From contig NC_134415.1 in assembly GCF_030867145.1 (NCBI RefSeq), forward strand, positions 16,098,417 to 16,162,416: 64,000 nucleotides of DNA, in the 5' to 3' direction. The notes beneath the pieces were generated by a model, which did not search any database, was not told the DNA's origin, and saw only the letters and a list, made by a program, of their open reading frames with translations. Position numbers and translations under genes: made by a program. The DNA is from Opisthocomus hoazin. Its lineage: Eukaryota; Chordata; Aves; Opisthocomiformes; Opisthocomidae. Shown in pieces: positions 35,901 through 48,298 of this stretch. Numbering within the stretch: the stretch's first letter is position 1; the number at the start of each line of letters is the position of its first letter.

Positions 35901-38900
35901 TGATCCCTGCAAAGGAGAATTACTTAGCCTTAGGATTTTATGAGGAGTTTCTCAGGCATGTCGTCTTCAGTTTCCACCTTCGTGCTGCCTTTGTTTTAGT
36001 GTGTTTTAGAAGTGTTCTTTTCCTCTTTCCTTATTTGTTTCCCCAGAAGCCAGTCACCATCATGTGGACTCTCCTCCCTGGACAGTCAACACTCTGTAGT
36101 GAGAGAACAGAAGCATTTCTCAGTGGAAAGGAGACACAGATTTACGTTTATCTTACCATAAGGAACAAGTATAAGGTACAGAAGCTATTTCAGACACATG
36201 TTCTCAATTTATTTTTTTACCATATATATACACACACACGCACGTATTTATATATGTATAATTGCATCAGGTACGGCAGTTATTTGTCGTCGAAAAAACA
36301 GTTTTCTGAGCTTTAGTTTCCCTCTCCTTTTCCATAGATAGTGATAACATTAGGTGGAATGTCCAGGCGTTTATATCGGAACATGAGGCTTCTGAAACAC
36401 AGTAAGCTGATTGGGGGTAAAAGTAAGTTCCACAATTACTAAAATGAATCACAGGTGAAAACACTTCATTCTCCAGAGACTTTGTTTTTGCCATTGTTTT
36501 ATTCTAGAATGTGAATACAGAAAATACAGTATCCACCTAGTGAATTATTATAGTACAGCTCTAAAATAATCTCACCACTGCCTCTATTTTGAATAAAGGC
36601 TCAGAGAAAACAAATCCCAAACCACAATGCTCCATCTTGATTGAGAGTTCTGCATGTTGTGACCTGTCATCTCTGCAGACTGCAGTCTCTTCTGTGCTTC
36701 TTGCCTCAGAAGCAACTTTTTGGCTCTTGAAAAGTGATAACCTGGTCCACTTAGTTCTCCAGCTCTATTAAGGCTACTTATCCTTTATATTAAGGGTGCC
36801 TATAATATCTGCATCATTTAATAATACTATATCATCCTCAAATGTCTAGATAGTATTAATGCTAGAGTTAATAACTTTTCTGTAATTCAGATTAAAAAAT
36901 TGTGTCCTGAAGGTTGTTTAGTTGCATGTCCAGAAAGGAAAGAAGGAGGTTCTTTATCAGTCAGAGACCATGCAGGGCCTCTAGTAGCTCTGCTTCTGAT
37001 GAGAAGACAGCTCGGTTAACATTAGGGCTCTGCTTGCACTGATTCCTAAGAAAATCTCCTGGGAGTAAGAAAAGGCATGTTATTGTCCCTCTCAAAGACA
37101 TTTAGAAATGAGGTAACTGTGGTGAGACTTGCACACAACAAGTTGATGAGGGTAATGCCCAAAATTAAACCAAATACAAATATATATTTGCAAAAATAAC
37201 AAGCACGTTGATCTACTAAGGTTGCCAGAGCAACGAGTCAGACATGGTTTTACATGAGGAATGTGCTTCTCAAACATATGATGTCTCACTGCATTTAAAA
37301 CCTGCAGATGCTTTTTTCTGCAGTTGCCACTGTTGTGCTCCATACTTCCAGCTTAACCACTTGCTGCATTTTTTTTTAAATTTAATTGCCCTGCACCTCC
37401 ATTCACTATTTTCTTCCTTACCTACAGGCCCACATCCAGACAGGCGTGAAGCCATCAGTAGTTCATAAACCCTGTGTTTAAAGTTCTATAGGTAGAAAGC
37501 AACCACATCCCAGTACCCCAACAGCAAAAATATGAACACATCTTAAAAAAAAAAAAGCAACCCCCCCAACCAGAAAATTAAAGCAAAGTAAAATCTCATA
37601 ATAAAAAAATTCAACTTGCCATCATTAAAGACTGCCTCTGTTGCTTCATTGCGCATTTTGTAATTTACCTGGAGAACAAATGGAAAAGCAGAATGTGGGG
37701 TTTCTTCTATCTTTTCTATTTTCTTTCAGGTACTTCCACAAGCATATGATTCAGAAAAAGAATACCAAGAGCAAATGTCTTGTAACCTACTCCTAAACAA
37801 TGGTTTGGATGTTTCCAGAATTCCTGTTCTCTCACCTTAAAACTGTAAATTTTCAGCCACAGAAAACCTTTGCCCATACCTAAATTAGCAATAACCACAT
37901 CAATGCAAACTTTCAGGGCTTTGTCAGTCAAAATTTCTTTGTTTGAAGCCTCTGGTAATAATAATAATAATCTATTTCTACAGTGATTTGAAGCAGCTTG
38001 TAAGAAGGTGGCAGTGAGCTGGATGCCACACAGCTGTACAGCATCTTAGCTGAAGTCCAGCGCAGCACCGTTCTAAGCCTAGAGTATGACAGCAATCTTT
38101 AACACTGCGCGAGGGGTACCGCTGTGGTTCATTTGGGATGTAACAAGGCATCATCGTCACACACGCACAACCAGCCTAGCCAAGCACCGGCATTCTCCCA
38201 CTGGGGAAGCCAGGGTGCCAGATCCCTGTGCACGCCGGCTGGGAAGGGTCCTGTGGGATGCGAGTCCCAGCCTCCATCCTGGCTGTGGCTACAGTTCAGG
38301 CTGTCCTGAAAAACCTTGCAAATGTTTGCTGGCAATGGACTGTGGCGACAATTCAAGAGGAAATGGAGGTGACATGGCAGATCAAAAGCTACCAGCCAAC
38401 AGCAGGACTGCTGGAAAGGAAACGATGTGCCTGCCAGCAGAACCCATCCTCTCAACTACCGGTTGTAACTGTGCAAATCTCAACTGGATTTTTAAGGCAG
38501 TTTCAACCAGTGAAACTGGTGTGATTGATACATGAAATTCACAGGGGCTGCCCTCCAGCTCAGCAGCAGTCACAAGAGAGATCATGGAACCATCTGGCTG
38601 GCTGAATTTTGCCATGGCATGTGGGATTCTCGGTAAGTCCCAGAGCATTACAGAAGCCCCAAACTAGGGGAAAAAAAAAAATCTTTCCAATTCAATCCAA
38701 CACATCTCCCATCTGTCTCATGGTCACTAAAGGCAACAGAGTGTGCAGGCAGGTCACACAGGCACTGGAACACCTGCTGCTGTATTGCTCCCTGGGAGGC
38801 TTTAAACATCAGCAACATGAAGGGTCTAACAGAGACCACCTGATCCATGTGACAGAACAGGGAAGGCAGGGGAGGCAGTGACATCCCAGTGATGATTTAG

Positions 38901-40264
38901 CTTGATACAGATTTCACTCTAAACAAAACACAACAAATATACACTCAGTCACGAACAATTGCTGTTGATGACAGCAAATGGAGACTGAAGCAGAAGTATT
39001 CCAGAGAAAAAAACAGCCTTTTGTATCTCCACTGCCTGCTGCTATGTTAAACCTCCTTCCGCTCTTTTCTAGCTGTTCCTCCGAGGAAATCATTCATGTT
39101 AGAAAACAAATAGCCAGATGAAGAAATGACACACAGCAGGGAATTGAACATCAATAACCTGTATCAGAGGAGAAGCCAAGCTGTTTAAACAAAGAATAGG
39201 AGAACAACAGTACATGACTCCTGATAAACAATTCAGGAAAGATGGTTCTAGCTTGAAGAGCTCTCAAGAGTCTGTACTGTTAGCAGAAAACAATAAAGGA
39301 TAGTGCTGAAATTTCAAGACTGCATATAGAGAACTGCAGTAGAATGCTAAATTCAATGTATGCCTAATGCAAGACATGGATTAATCATCTGAATAAAAAT
39401 AACCCAGTTAAAATGCTGCTTGTGATGCTGCTGTCTTCCTGAAAACGTTAGCATGACTTGTGGAAGTGTATTTTTAATTACTACTTAAAATACACTTTTA
39501 CTTGCAAATGTGTTTTCAGGTACAGAATCCAACAGCAAGTGATTTTCTGTTGCCAGGTGTGCCCCCAGAGACAGTTGTCCACTCAATGTCACTACACACA
39601 AACCATGACTGTAAATTCATCCTGTTTTCATTTTCCACATTTCAACACACTGAACTTCTAGGCACAGAGCTCCACTGAGGCAGCAGAAGTGCTCTGTGCC
39701 CCAGCATTCATCCCAGGCTGCAAGTAAGCCTCCTGCTGGTCAGAATCTGGGGTCCCACAGCAAAGCATGCTTGATCTGTCGTACAGAAATTACTCTCTAT
39801 TCGTTCCCAAATATCACATCCTGTGACTGATGCAAAGTTTCCGTTTCCATGCAGACTGAGTTGCCAGCAGTGTTCACCTCAACCTTTGCTGCCTTTTTAT
39901 CAGACTGAATTTGTTCTATAAGCCCTCTGGAAAAAAATGCCACTATTTACATTTTTTTCCTAAATTTAAGTATTTCCGTAGTTGAACAGCTTTTTCCTTA
40001 ATGGCCTTTAGGTTTTTAGTTCAGTTGGCATATGTAAAGAAAATACTTCAGAGTTCTTATTCCACATCATCTTCTCATCCTAGTTTAGGCCTTTGTGTAT
40101 TGTTATTTATATGACATCAAAGGAAAAAGACAGCTCCGTATGAAGTTTAAAGGACTGTTACAAGTGTCATTTTAAGGCATGTATCAGAAAAGATTATTTG
40201 CTCTTTGCTTTCTTGTTAAAAATACTATCTCACCATCTGTATGACCATTCTGTATACTAAGTCC
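32991..40264. other. Intergenic DNA between BIRC6 and the solo LTR
   Basis: No protein-coding gene supported. The interval holds a GC-richer patch at about 34680-34930 with several overlapping open frames, an alternating AT/CA tract near 36220-36260, an A-rich/C7 tract at 37544-37570, an (AAT)n microsatellite at about 37956-37971, and another GC-richer patch at about 38020-38600. Its first part may belong to an extended BIRC6 3' UTR. Confidence 0.55.
37956..37971. repeat. (AAT)n microsatellite
   Basis: Five consecutive AAT/ATA units in otherwise non-repetitive sequence. Confidence 0.8.
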
Positions 40265-40269
40265 ACTGC
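40265..40269. repeat. Target-site duplication, left copy (ACTGC)
   Basis: Identical to 40722-40726 and directly abutting the TG end of the LTR. Confidence 0.8.
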
Positions 40270-40721
40270 TGTCGTGGTTTAGCTCCCACCGGCACAAAAA
40301 CCCAACAAAGGACCACGCGGTCGCTGTATCGCCCTCCCTCACTGGGGCGGGGAGGAGAATGGGAAGAAAAAAGCAAACTCATGGGTAGGGATAAGGGCAG
40401 TTTAACAGAATAGCAAAGGAAGGGAACAGTAACAACAACAATACTGATGAAAAGAATGTACCGAACAAGGCAATAGTCAGGGCAGCTCTCACTGCCCAAT
40501 GCCCAGCGCACTCCCAAGCGGCGACTGACCTCCCCCCGGCCAGCTCCCCCTCTCCCAGCCCAGCACGATGGCCCAATGTGTCAAATGGCATCGAATACCC
40601 CCTTTGGGTCTGGCCCATGGTATCAAATGGTATCAAATAGCTCATTTGGGTCAGCCCTCCCGGCTGTGTCCCTTCCTGGCTTCTGGTGAAAATTAACCTT
40701 GTCCTGGCCGAACCCAGGACA
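40270..40721 (+). mobile_element. Solo LTR of an endogenous retrovirus
   Basis: The 452-bp segment begins TGTCGTGGTTTAG and ends CCCAGGACA. The ends are a near-perfect short inverted repeat (TGTCGTGG against TGTCCTGG) with the canonical TG...CA termini. It is flanked by a perfect 5-bp direct repeat, ACTGC, at 40265-40269 and 40722-40726: the target-site duplication made by integration. The terminal sequences resemble a widespread avian LTR type; a 5-bp duplication is typical of ERVL-like elements, but the family is inferred. No gag, pol or env sequence is present beside it, so this is a solo LTR left by recombination between the two LTRs of a provirus. Orientation is judged from the TGTCGTGG start. 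Confidence 0.88.
40568..40657 (+). repeat. Imperfect tandem duplication inside the LTR
   Basis: Two related units of about 41-49 bases, each with 'tcaaatgg', a TTTGGGTC core and a GGCCC or GCCC end. Repeats of this kind in an LTR are often found in the U3 enhancer part, which is an inference here. Confidence 0.55.
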
Positions 40722-40726
40722 ACTGC
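40722..40726. repeat. Target-site duplication, right copy (ACTGC)
   Basis: Identical to 40265-40269 and directly abutting the CA end of the LTR. Confidence 0.8.
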
Positions 40727-43700
40727 CGCAACTCAGTTTTGTCACAGAATCCTAGGCATGCTGACCAGGAGGGAGAGCTGGAGGCGATTGCCCTTTAGCC
40801 TGCTCTTCCCTAAAAGAAACATCGAGCCCCCTCAATGACTACAGCTACTCATGGAATACGTGATCTAGGTCCCCTGCCATCACGACAGTTTGGACTCTGT
40901 GCTTCAAGGTAATTGCTTTCTCCCTTTTGTCTCTAGTCCCAGTTATACAGTGATGTTACCATGGATACCCTGCGTTTATAGCTTACTTCAGTTACAAGAC
41001 AATTTGTACATTTTAATTTACTCAAAACCAAAACCATTTTACAATACGTGAAGAAAATAAAGAGGAAAACTGAGCATAGGTCATGTTTCACTTTAAAAAG
41101 ACTGGCCATTTCCAATTTTTCTTATACTTGCAGTAAAACCATTAATCATCATAAACTCATTTTGTCTAAAAGCAGAGGTAATATATTTTTCCATGTAAAT
41201 CACTTCATTGCCATGACAGAATGATGTCAGAGAATCTAAATAGGTGATCTAATCAATTTTCCTTTTGGAACATTGTTTAGCATTAAAGGTTACTGGGGGG
41301 AGGAGTAGGGCATGATTGATGTCAGCTGCTGGTAAGGAGAATTTGGTTTTAATTTTCATAAAATAGACCTAAATACTATATTGACACAGACACACTTTTA
41401 CAGACTGAGAAAATATACACAATTTAATACTGGAGCAGAAAGAGCCCAAGACCTTTCTAGAACAAAAATCCAGATCCAGCTAATAGTAACATTTCCTAAA
41501 ATTTGTAAAAGACAATTAAAAATAACTTTGCAAGTTGTATAATTTCATTCCTCTTTTTAAGGACAACTTTTGAGCAATAATTCAGCACTTCATGTTCACC
41601 ATTTGTACATGTACGTATAGTTGAACACACAAATTCTTTTAACAGAAATTAGCATTGCATCTAATTTGGCTATGTGCATAAGAATTCTCAAACAATTAAA
41701 CATTACTACAGGAAAGAAACAGAATTTTATTCCCCCTCCCAGCCCCGAAAAGCAACCAACCTTGCCTGAAAGGCATCATGGAAAATGGAACGACTGTGAC
41801 AAAACCTAGAAGTCAAAGCTGTTACTCCCTGTTTCTTTGTATAAGATCTCTCCAAGTCAAGGTTTGGAAGACATTACTGGCTTTGGCTTGACTCAAACCA
41901 TTTTTTTTCTATTTGCTCCTGTTTTCCTTTGGGGAAAATAGATGAAAAACAAACTGGGAAAACAGATCAAAAACTGTTTCACACGGCTGTAATCCCTACT
42001 CCTTACTGCAGCAGTGGGTATACTCAGTAACAACGGCCCTGCTAGGTAAGGCATGGCAATTCTTTTTCGACAGTTTGTCTAATCAGAGGTGTGCTACAGC
42101 CCACACAAACCAGCTGCAATGAATGAAGCAAGTCCTCTTTAAAACAGCTATTTCACATCCAGATAAAAGGGAAAGGAGGACATCCCTTCAGCATTTATCC
42201 AGCTCTTAAAATGGGTTTCACAGCCTCTAATGAGTACGCACCACGGTTGGAGCTCTATCGGATTCCCAGTCAACTCCTCTAAAGCCAGCTTTTTGCACGT
42301 AAGACTTTTACATCTTCACTTACAAATTAGACACACCAAAGAAGCAAATACCATCTTGCAGAACACCTATTCTGGGCAAAAGAGAACTAACACTTACGTG
42401 GATTATGTATTAGTTCATCACTTGTTTCTTCGCATGTTCAAATTCAACACCTGACTCCAAAGGAGAAGCAATGTTGTCAGGGCAGTTCATTTCTGTAAAA
42501 CAGTTAAGCAGGTTTGATATTTAACACAAATGTTTTAGTTACCCATTTCATCCTGAAGCACAGTACACAGCCACGTGAGACGGCATGACTTGATCTAACA
42601 GATCACTGCTGCAGGAATGAGGATGGTCCCCTTCACTTCAGAGCGGCACTTCTGCAGCTGAGCTGCCAGATGAGCTCCAGCGCTGCCTGACCGCTGCCAT
42701 CACTGTGACAGTGGCATCCTCAACTTGACAAAAAGCTGCCCGCACAAAGAGGCACCAGTCAGGGACTGGGTCCTGCCAAGGGAAGGGCCTCCCAGGTACC
42801 AGAGCAGCCTCCAAGGCAGGGGCAGGGCAGTGTGGATGGAAGCAAGGGAGGAGGGCAAGGTGGTGAAACCGCTCCTTTTCAGAGGCAGAGAGCTGTTTGT
42901 CCAGCTCAGCTGCTCATGCAACTACAACCTCAGTTCTTCTATTTTGCTAATTTTTAAATTTACCCTATAATTGTCAGTTTCCTTCTCCGTAAAAAAACTC
43001 CATTTTTTAAAAAACCCTATTTATAGATTTTAATAGGTCCTTAAAGTAATTTGATTCATTATAACAGGAATTCAACTTAATGCTTTCACCAGTGATGTTT
43101 TTTGTGTCATTTTTATTCAGCTTGATTATCTCACCAATTTTAAATTCCTCTAGCAGTGCTCTGAAATATAATTTGGGGGTAAGTCATATCATTAACATGC
43201 CCTTGCACCAGGAAAACCTTAGTACATAGTACAGGGCAAAAAAACACAAAAAAATACATCACCGGTAAAGCATCCTCCTGAATACAAACAGAAAACAAAC
43301 AGAAATTTTTCTTTTTCCATACATCTTCATACTGTTCAGGAACCCCTCTGCCTCGCACATGACACATCAAAAAAAAAAAAAAAACACCTCAGGGATAATA
43401 AATTTTGTTTTCCCCTCTTTCTGTTCTTATCCTTTGTAAAGAAAGAGACTGTATTTCTGTAGTTGTATCTGTGTGTGAGCACACTGATCATGGCAGAAAA
43501 GCAAAATCAAATGAAATAATTCTGCTTTGTTCTGACAGGGATGACATAGTCTCTTTCCTTCTGATGATACACTTTGGTAAGCTTCATCTGTCAATGCTGA
43601 TATGGGAGAAGGGAAAGGAAATAGATTAATATGCAATATCGAGTGCTTTGGATTATCTATAGCTGCATATCAGTTCAATGGCATCTTGGAGGATGCCACC

Positions 43701-45719
43701 TTGGTAGCCATCAGTCAGGATCTGGGATGGTATAGCTCCCCAAAATGGAATCTTGACTGCTGACTCTCAAGAGATGTAACAGAGAGTCAGATCCAAAAAA
43801 CGTTGACTAAACCAAGTATTAATTCCTCTCACTAGAACTTTTTAAACTCAAACACTGTGTTCCAAGTGCTGTTTCCCCATGTGACTCCCTTTATCAATTC
43901 ACAGATTTTTCCATTCACTTATCTCATTCTCACTGCAAAAACTATTAAAACTTTTCCAATGTTTGCATTGTTCTTTCCCTTCTATATTCTCCTTGCTCAT
44001 GCAAAGCTTGACTTCTTTCTTTAAAAAATTGTCTCCTCTGGTTATGTGAGATCCTTCACTGCAGAAGATTTAAGTTGTGTTTAGTACTTACCTCATACTT
44101 GGATGCCTAATTCTCTTAACTTCTACAGTATTTTCTCAGGGTTAACAGTAAAAATTTCACTATTTTTTCCTAAAATGGCAGCCTGAATAACCATGTTCCA
44201 TCTAAATTATTTTTCAAGCTCTTCACTTTTCTGCCCCTTTTAAGAAGAAAATATAAAACAGAATTCAGTAATTGAAACAATGATTCACTCAAGCAATGTG
44301 TTAATGTAATGTTAAAAGGATAATGACAATAGTAATACAAATGAAAAGGGAAATGTATGCATACATTCTCCATATTGCGTTCAACTTGGGAACAGACTGC
44401 AGCTGACAACCTTGTATTTACTTCAGGAAAACTCAGTATTCATATCTTTGCAGTCCTTGATGTTGATAAAAGTAGTATATTTTTAAAATTCATACTGAGG
44501 CCCATTGTCATCTAAAGCCATGCTGAAAGCTAACAAATTAAACCTGCCAGCTATAGATACATTAAATTCCCTCTAATTCCCTTAACCTACTACATGCTGA
44601 AACCAACTACATTTTTTTTAAACTTACAGCACTTCGGTGTGCGTATGTATCTCACTCTAATAATTTTCTGCCAGTGCACTGCAGCAAGTCAAAGAATAGC
44701 ATTAACCAACTTGCAACACTGCTGTATGCAGCATTTGCTAAAGCAAAATTCTCTTTCCTCTTTTTTTGACATCCCAGTGACTGCACTGCAGAACTGCTCT
44801 AACGGCTGCACTTACAGGTGACAACATGCTGATATCTTATTTAAATTCTGCAAGGGCACCATCTGCCCTGTATTTGAGCTATGAGGCTGAATGCTCTTTA
44901 TTCCAAGATAACCAAGAGTTGTCTCATTTTGTCTTGTCTCATGTTTTCTCTTCTGGAGAAAAGGATGTAAATTGTGTGGGAGAGGAAAGAACATGGACTA
45001 GGTTTCATTTGCTTGGAAAATTCTGTTGCACTCCAAGGAAACAAAGCAGACTTCAAAACAGTCTTGGCCAACCACTGAACCTCCTGTCCAGATGCTTAAC
45101 CTCCACCAGTAATGCTGTCACAACTTACCAGGCGGTTCTTCCAGAACATGACTCTCAGTATAAAATGCTACCATTAATAATTATTTTCTTTGTCAGTAAC
45201 AATAATGTATCAGACCTCTTAAATGTCCACCTGCTCCTCTTATTCATAACCTCCTGAACAAGATACTACAGCTCTTAATATACGTGTATGTAAATTGGTA
45301 CAGCCTGATCCCTCACTCAGCTAGCAATATCCATTTCCATTGCCTATTCACCCTCTCCTCCACAAACACATTCATGCTATCTTTCACACTGCGTTACGGA
45401 CAAAATAAAACCCTTCCAGGCTTGTCTGCAATGCCACTTCTCAACACTCTTTTTCTCATCCTTTTTCAGTATCTACCATGACAGCTCCCGCAACACACTG
45501 ATTGTATATACATGGAGGGTTTGCAGCAATTTCTGTTATTTATGTAGCATTCAGATCTTTTTATTAAAAAGATAAAATCAGACAAGATGCAGCTGTTCAC
45601 ACAGCCAGCTTATGAAAACATTTTTTTCTCTGCCTTTTACTACATTAGCTCTCCACAGCATCTCCCAGTACCTCTTATAATCATTCTATCTTCCTATCTT
45701 AAACACTGAAAGAGCTCTT
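40727..45719. other. Intergenic DNA, no gene recognised
   Basis: AT-rich unique-looking sequence with an A16 run at 43369-43384 and a GC-richer patch at about 42620-42930. Open frames up to about 80 codons are at chance level for such sequence. Confidence 0.55.
43369..43384. repeat. Poly(A) run, about 16 bases
   Basis: Simple homopolymer in intergenic DNA with no recognised retroposed gene beside it. Confidence 0.7.
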
Positions 45720-46120
45720 GCCAGGGCCCTTAAGTGCACTAATCGGCCTTAACGGCCCTGAGCAGCCTCACCTGGGGCCTTCACACACACCTCTGCCCCT
45801 GGGCCCAGGAGCTCTCTTTAAGCCCAGCCCGGGGCCATTGGTCTCTGCCTGAGCTCAGCTGTTGTGGTGTTGGTCTCCAGCTCTGTTACAGCCATGGACT
45901 CTGTTGATCCCAACCCCTGCTTTGGCTTGACCTTGGACCTGCCTGCTCACTGTGAGTTTGCGTGCTGATCCGGATGCGGTGGAACCTGCCTGCACCCAGT
46001 GGGCTGTCTGTGCTGGGACCCTGCCCCACCAGTTGTGTGAGTGCCTGGGCTCGCTGGCCTGAAGGAGCAGCCAGCACTCACTCTGCCCTGAGGGTCCTCT
46101 AGAAAGGCCTGTTACCCAGT
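45720..46120. repeat. GC-rich repeat-like block, family not identified
   Basis: Sharp-edged block of about 400 bases, much richer in G and C than both flanks. It contains a TATA-like 'ctctttaagcccagcc' at about 45813, followed by a CT-rich region, the layout of an LTR promoter. It could be a diverged LTR or another dispersed repeat. I see no convincing target-site duplication or terminal inverted repeat, so assignment is left open. Confidence 0.35.
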
Positions 46121-47758
46121 TCTTCTGCTGCGATTAAGATTTCTAGGCCCTATTTTAATACAGTTCATTAAAAATAAGAAAAGTACTTCCTAGGCAATGA
46201 GTAAGCAAAGCAGTTCCATTGCTGTTCTGAAGTTAGACTACTACTTCTCTAGAAACTGAGAAACCTCTCATGCTGAGTTTGTACAGTGACTGGCACAGTA
46301 GGGTCTGTGAGAGGTGCTACCCTAATATGAGTAAATCACAATGCAACTTTGGAAATTCAAAAAGGAAGGACTTCATCTTTCATTTATGTGAGCTTTAAAA
46401 CCATTACTGAAATGTTCTCTATTCAAAAGAACTGTTATCTACAAACAGAAAGAACTGCAAGTGCTCTACTACGTGAGCACGCTACTTGTAAGCAAAGCTC
46501 TAGCTGGTGGCACTGAACTGCACTGCCAACATCAGAGAAAAAACTGTCATTGTTTTCTCACATTCAGTGAATGCAGATGAATCACTTTTTAAGAGAAGTC
46601 ATTCTTGTTTTTATTTCATCCCGTGGCTTCATCTGAGCTACTCGCAGCTTGAAGATGATCCTGTGCTGAACTTGCCAGGTTTCTCACATTTGAAATCTAC
46701 CGGCTGCCAGAATTACACATAAAACCAATGCCTCACACCACAGAGCAATATTTATCAACAAGACATCTCTTTCACTTTTCAACTAGTCATTTGAATAATA
46801 GGTATGAGGTTCACTTACAAAAACTGTAAGAAAATTTAAAGGTAGGTATTCCACCTGAGAAATCTGTAAAATTTTCCAAGGGTAGATATCTGACTAAAAT
46901 AGCACTGAAGTATGTGCTGCAGAAAAAAAAAAAAAAAAAAAGGCAAACTGCTTCTGCATTAGCACACAAAACAGCAAGCTTTAACATTGGCTTTATTTAA
47001 ATTTCAATTGTATTTTACTTCATCTTCTTCAAAAAGTCACATACTACAGAAGCTGTGAATCCACTCACACCTAGGGAAATTATGAAGACTGTAGCAGTAC
47101 TAGGAAATCATCATTTCTGGGAACTCCTCCTTTTTCTATGTCTCAGACTACTCTTCCATCTTGAATTGTATTCAGACACGTGAGGAAGGAATCTATCTCA
47201 CTTCTAGTTCTGGTGTATAGACCATAGGATGAAAAAAAATCAGAACAGGGATAGCTGTTGGTTGTTTGGTTTCTTTTAAGAACCAACAAGACAGGACAGC
47301 TAACTCGCCTTCTAGCCATATTCAGCAAACAATTTTCTATGAATCCTCGAGAGCTTTGAGATTTCTACAGCATATCCTTGTCAGCTGTTAGTTTTGGCCA
47401 TGGCTGCTGCTTTTTGCTCTGTGAAGGACAAGATGGAGAAAAGGTTGGCTGGCCCCAAGCTCTTGATGGGTTCCTTCAGAAAGAAGTTCTGAATGTCACC
47501 TACAATCATTCTTGCCAGGAAAGCTGAATTTCATATTCTCTTGGGTTAAAATGTGAAGACAAAATTATTTAGGAGTCCTGCAAGTTATACAAATTAATAA
47601 ACTAGTAGTAACATCTTATTTATGTTTACCAACTTGTTTTAGGTTTCTTTACAGACATGCAACAAGACAGAATGTTTATACTTGACTTCGACTATCAGCA
47701 TAGCTCTGATACGCAAGAGAAAGTTTTGTAAAGAAAAGTTAACATGAAACTCCTTTAT
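46121..47758. other. Intergenic DNA, no gene recognised
   Basis: AT-rich, with a long A run at 46923-46941. No gene or mobile element recognised. Confidence 0.55.
46923..46941. repeat. Poly(A) run, 19 bases
   Basis: Uninterrupted adenines. No processed pseudogene or SINE was recognised upstream of it, so a simple homopolymer is the likely reading. Confidence 0.75.
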
Positions 47759-48212
47759 CACAGAATCACAGAATAGTAGGGGTTGGAAGGGACCTCTGTG
47801 GGTCGTCTAGTCCAACCCCCCTGCCGAAGCAGGGTCACCTACAGTAGGCTGCACAGGATCTTGTCCAGGCGGGTCTTGAATATCTCCAGAGAAGGAGACT
47901 CCACAACCTCCCTGGGCAGCCTGTTCCAGTTCTCCGTCACCCTCAGAGGGAAGAAGTTCCTCCTCATGTTCAGATGGAACTTCCTGTGCCTCAGTTTGTG
48001 CCCATTGCCCCTTGTCCTGTCACTGGGCACCACTGAAAAGAGCTTGGCCCCATCCTCCTGACACCCACCCTTCAGATATTTGTAGGCATTTATAAGGTCC
48101 CCTCGCAGCCTTCTCTTCTTCAGGCTGAACAAGCCCAGTTCCCTCAACCTCTCCTCGTAGTGGAGATGCTCCAGTCCCCTCACCATCCTTGTAGCCCTCC
48201 GCTGGACTCTCT
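47759..48212 (-). mobile_element. CR1 LINE copy B, 5'-truncated, young
   Basis: Starts with two perfect CACAGAAT units (47759-47774), the complement of the CR1 3' octamers, and continues through the conserved 3' region into ORF2. On the minus strand 47839-48186 stays open for 115 codons with CR1 C-terminal motifs such as [20 protein letters not shown] and [17 protein letters not shown]. It is 5'-truncated at about 48212 ('gctggactct', then unrelated AT-rich DNA). Open frame and clean ends indicate a recent copy; it cannot move by itself because most of ORF2 is missing. Confidence 0.95.
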
Positions 48213-48298
48213 ATAACTGGTTATTATTTCTTATATTTATATTATTTTTCTTATATTTATATTATTTTTATTATTTATTATAACTGGTTATTATTTCT
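48212..48298. repeat. AT-rich tandem repeats at the broken end of CR1 copy B
   Basis: A 20-bp word, tataactggttattatttct, occurs at 48212-48231 and again at 48279-48298. Between them a 20-bp unit (ttatatttatattattttt plus one base) is repeated twice, 48231-48250 and 48251-48270. The array starts exactly where CR1 similarity stops. Confidence 0.8.

Noticed and set aside
38086..38535. 149-codon open frame on the + strand in the intergenic region
   Set aside because: No motif or family recognised, overlapping frames on both strands are open too, and composition is locally GC-rich. Not enough to call a gene.
46923..46941. A19 run considered as the tail of a processed pseudogene or SINE
   Set aside because: No coding or SINE sequence upstream and no flanking direct repeat noticed.
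47783..48061. Open frame of 92 codons on the + strand, similar to another at 61127-61405
   Set aside because: The similarity is real but only because both are the complement of CR1 3' ends. They are not a gene family.
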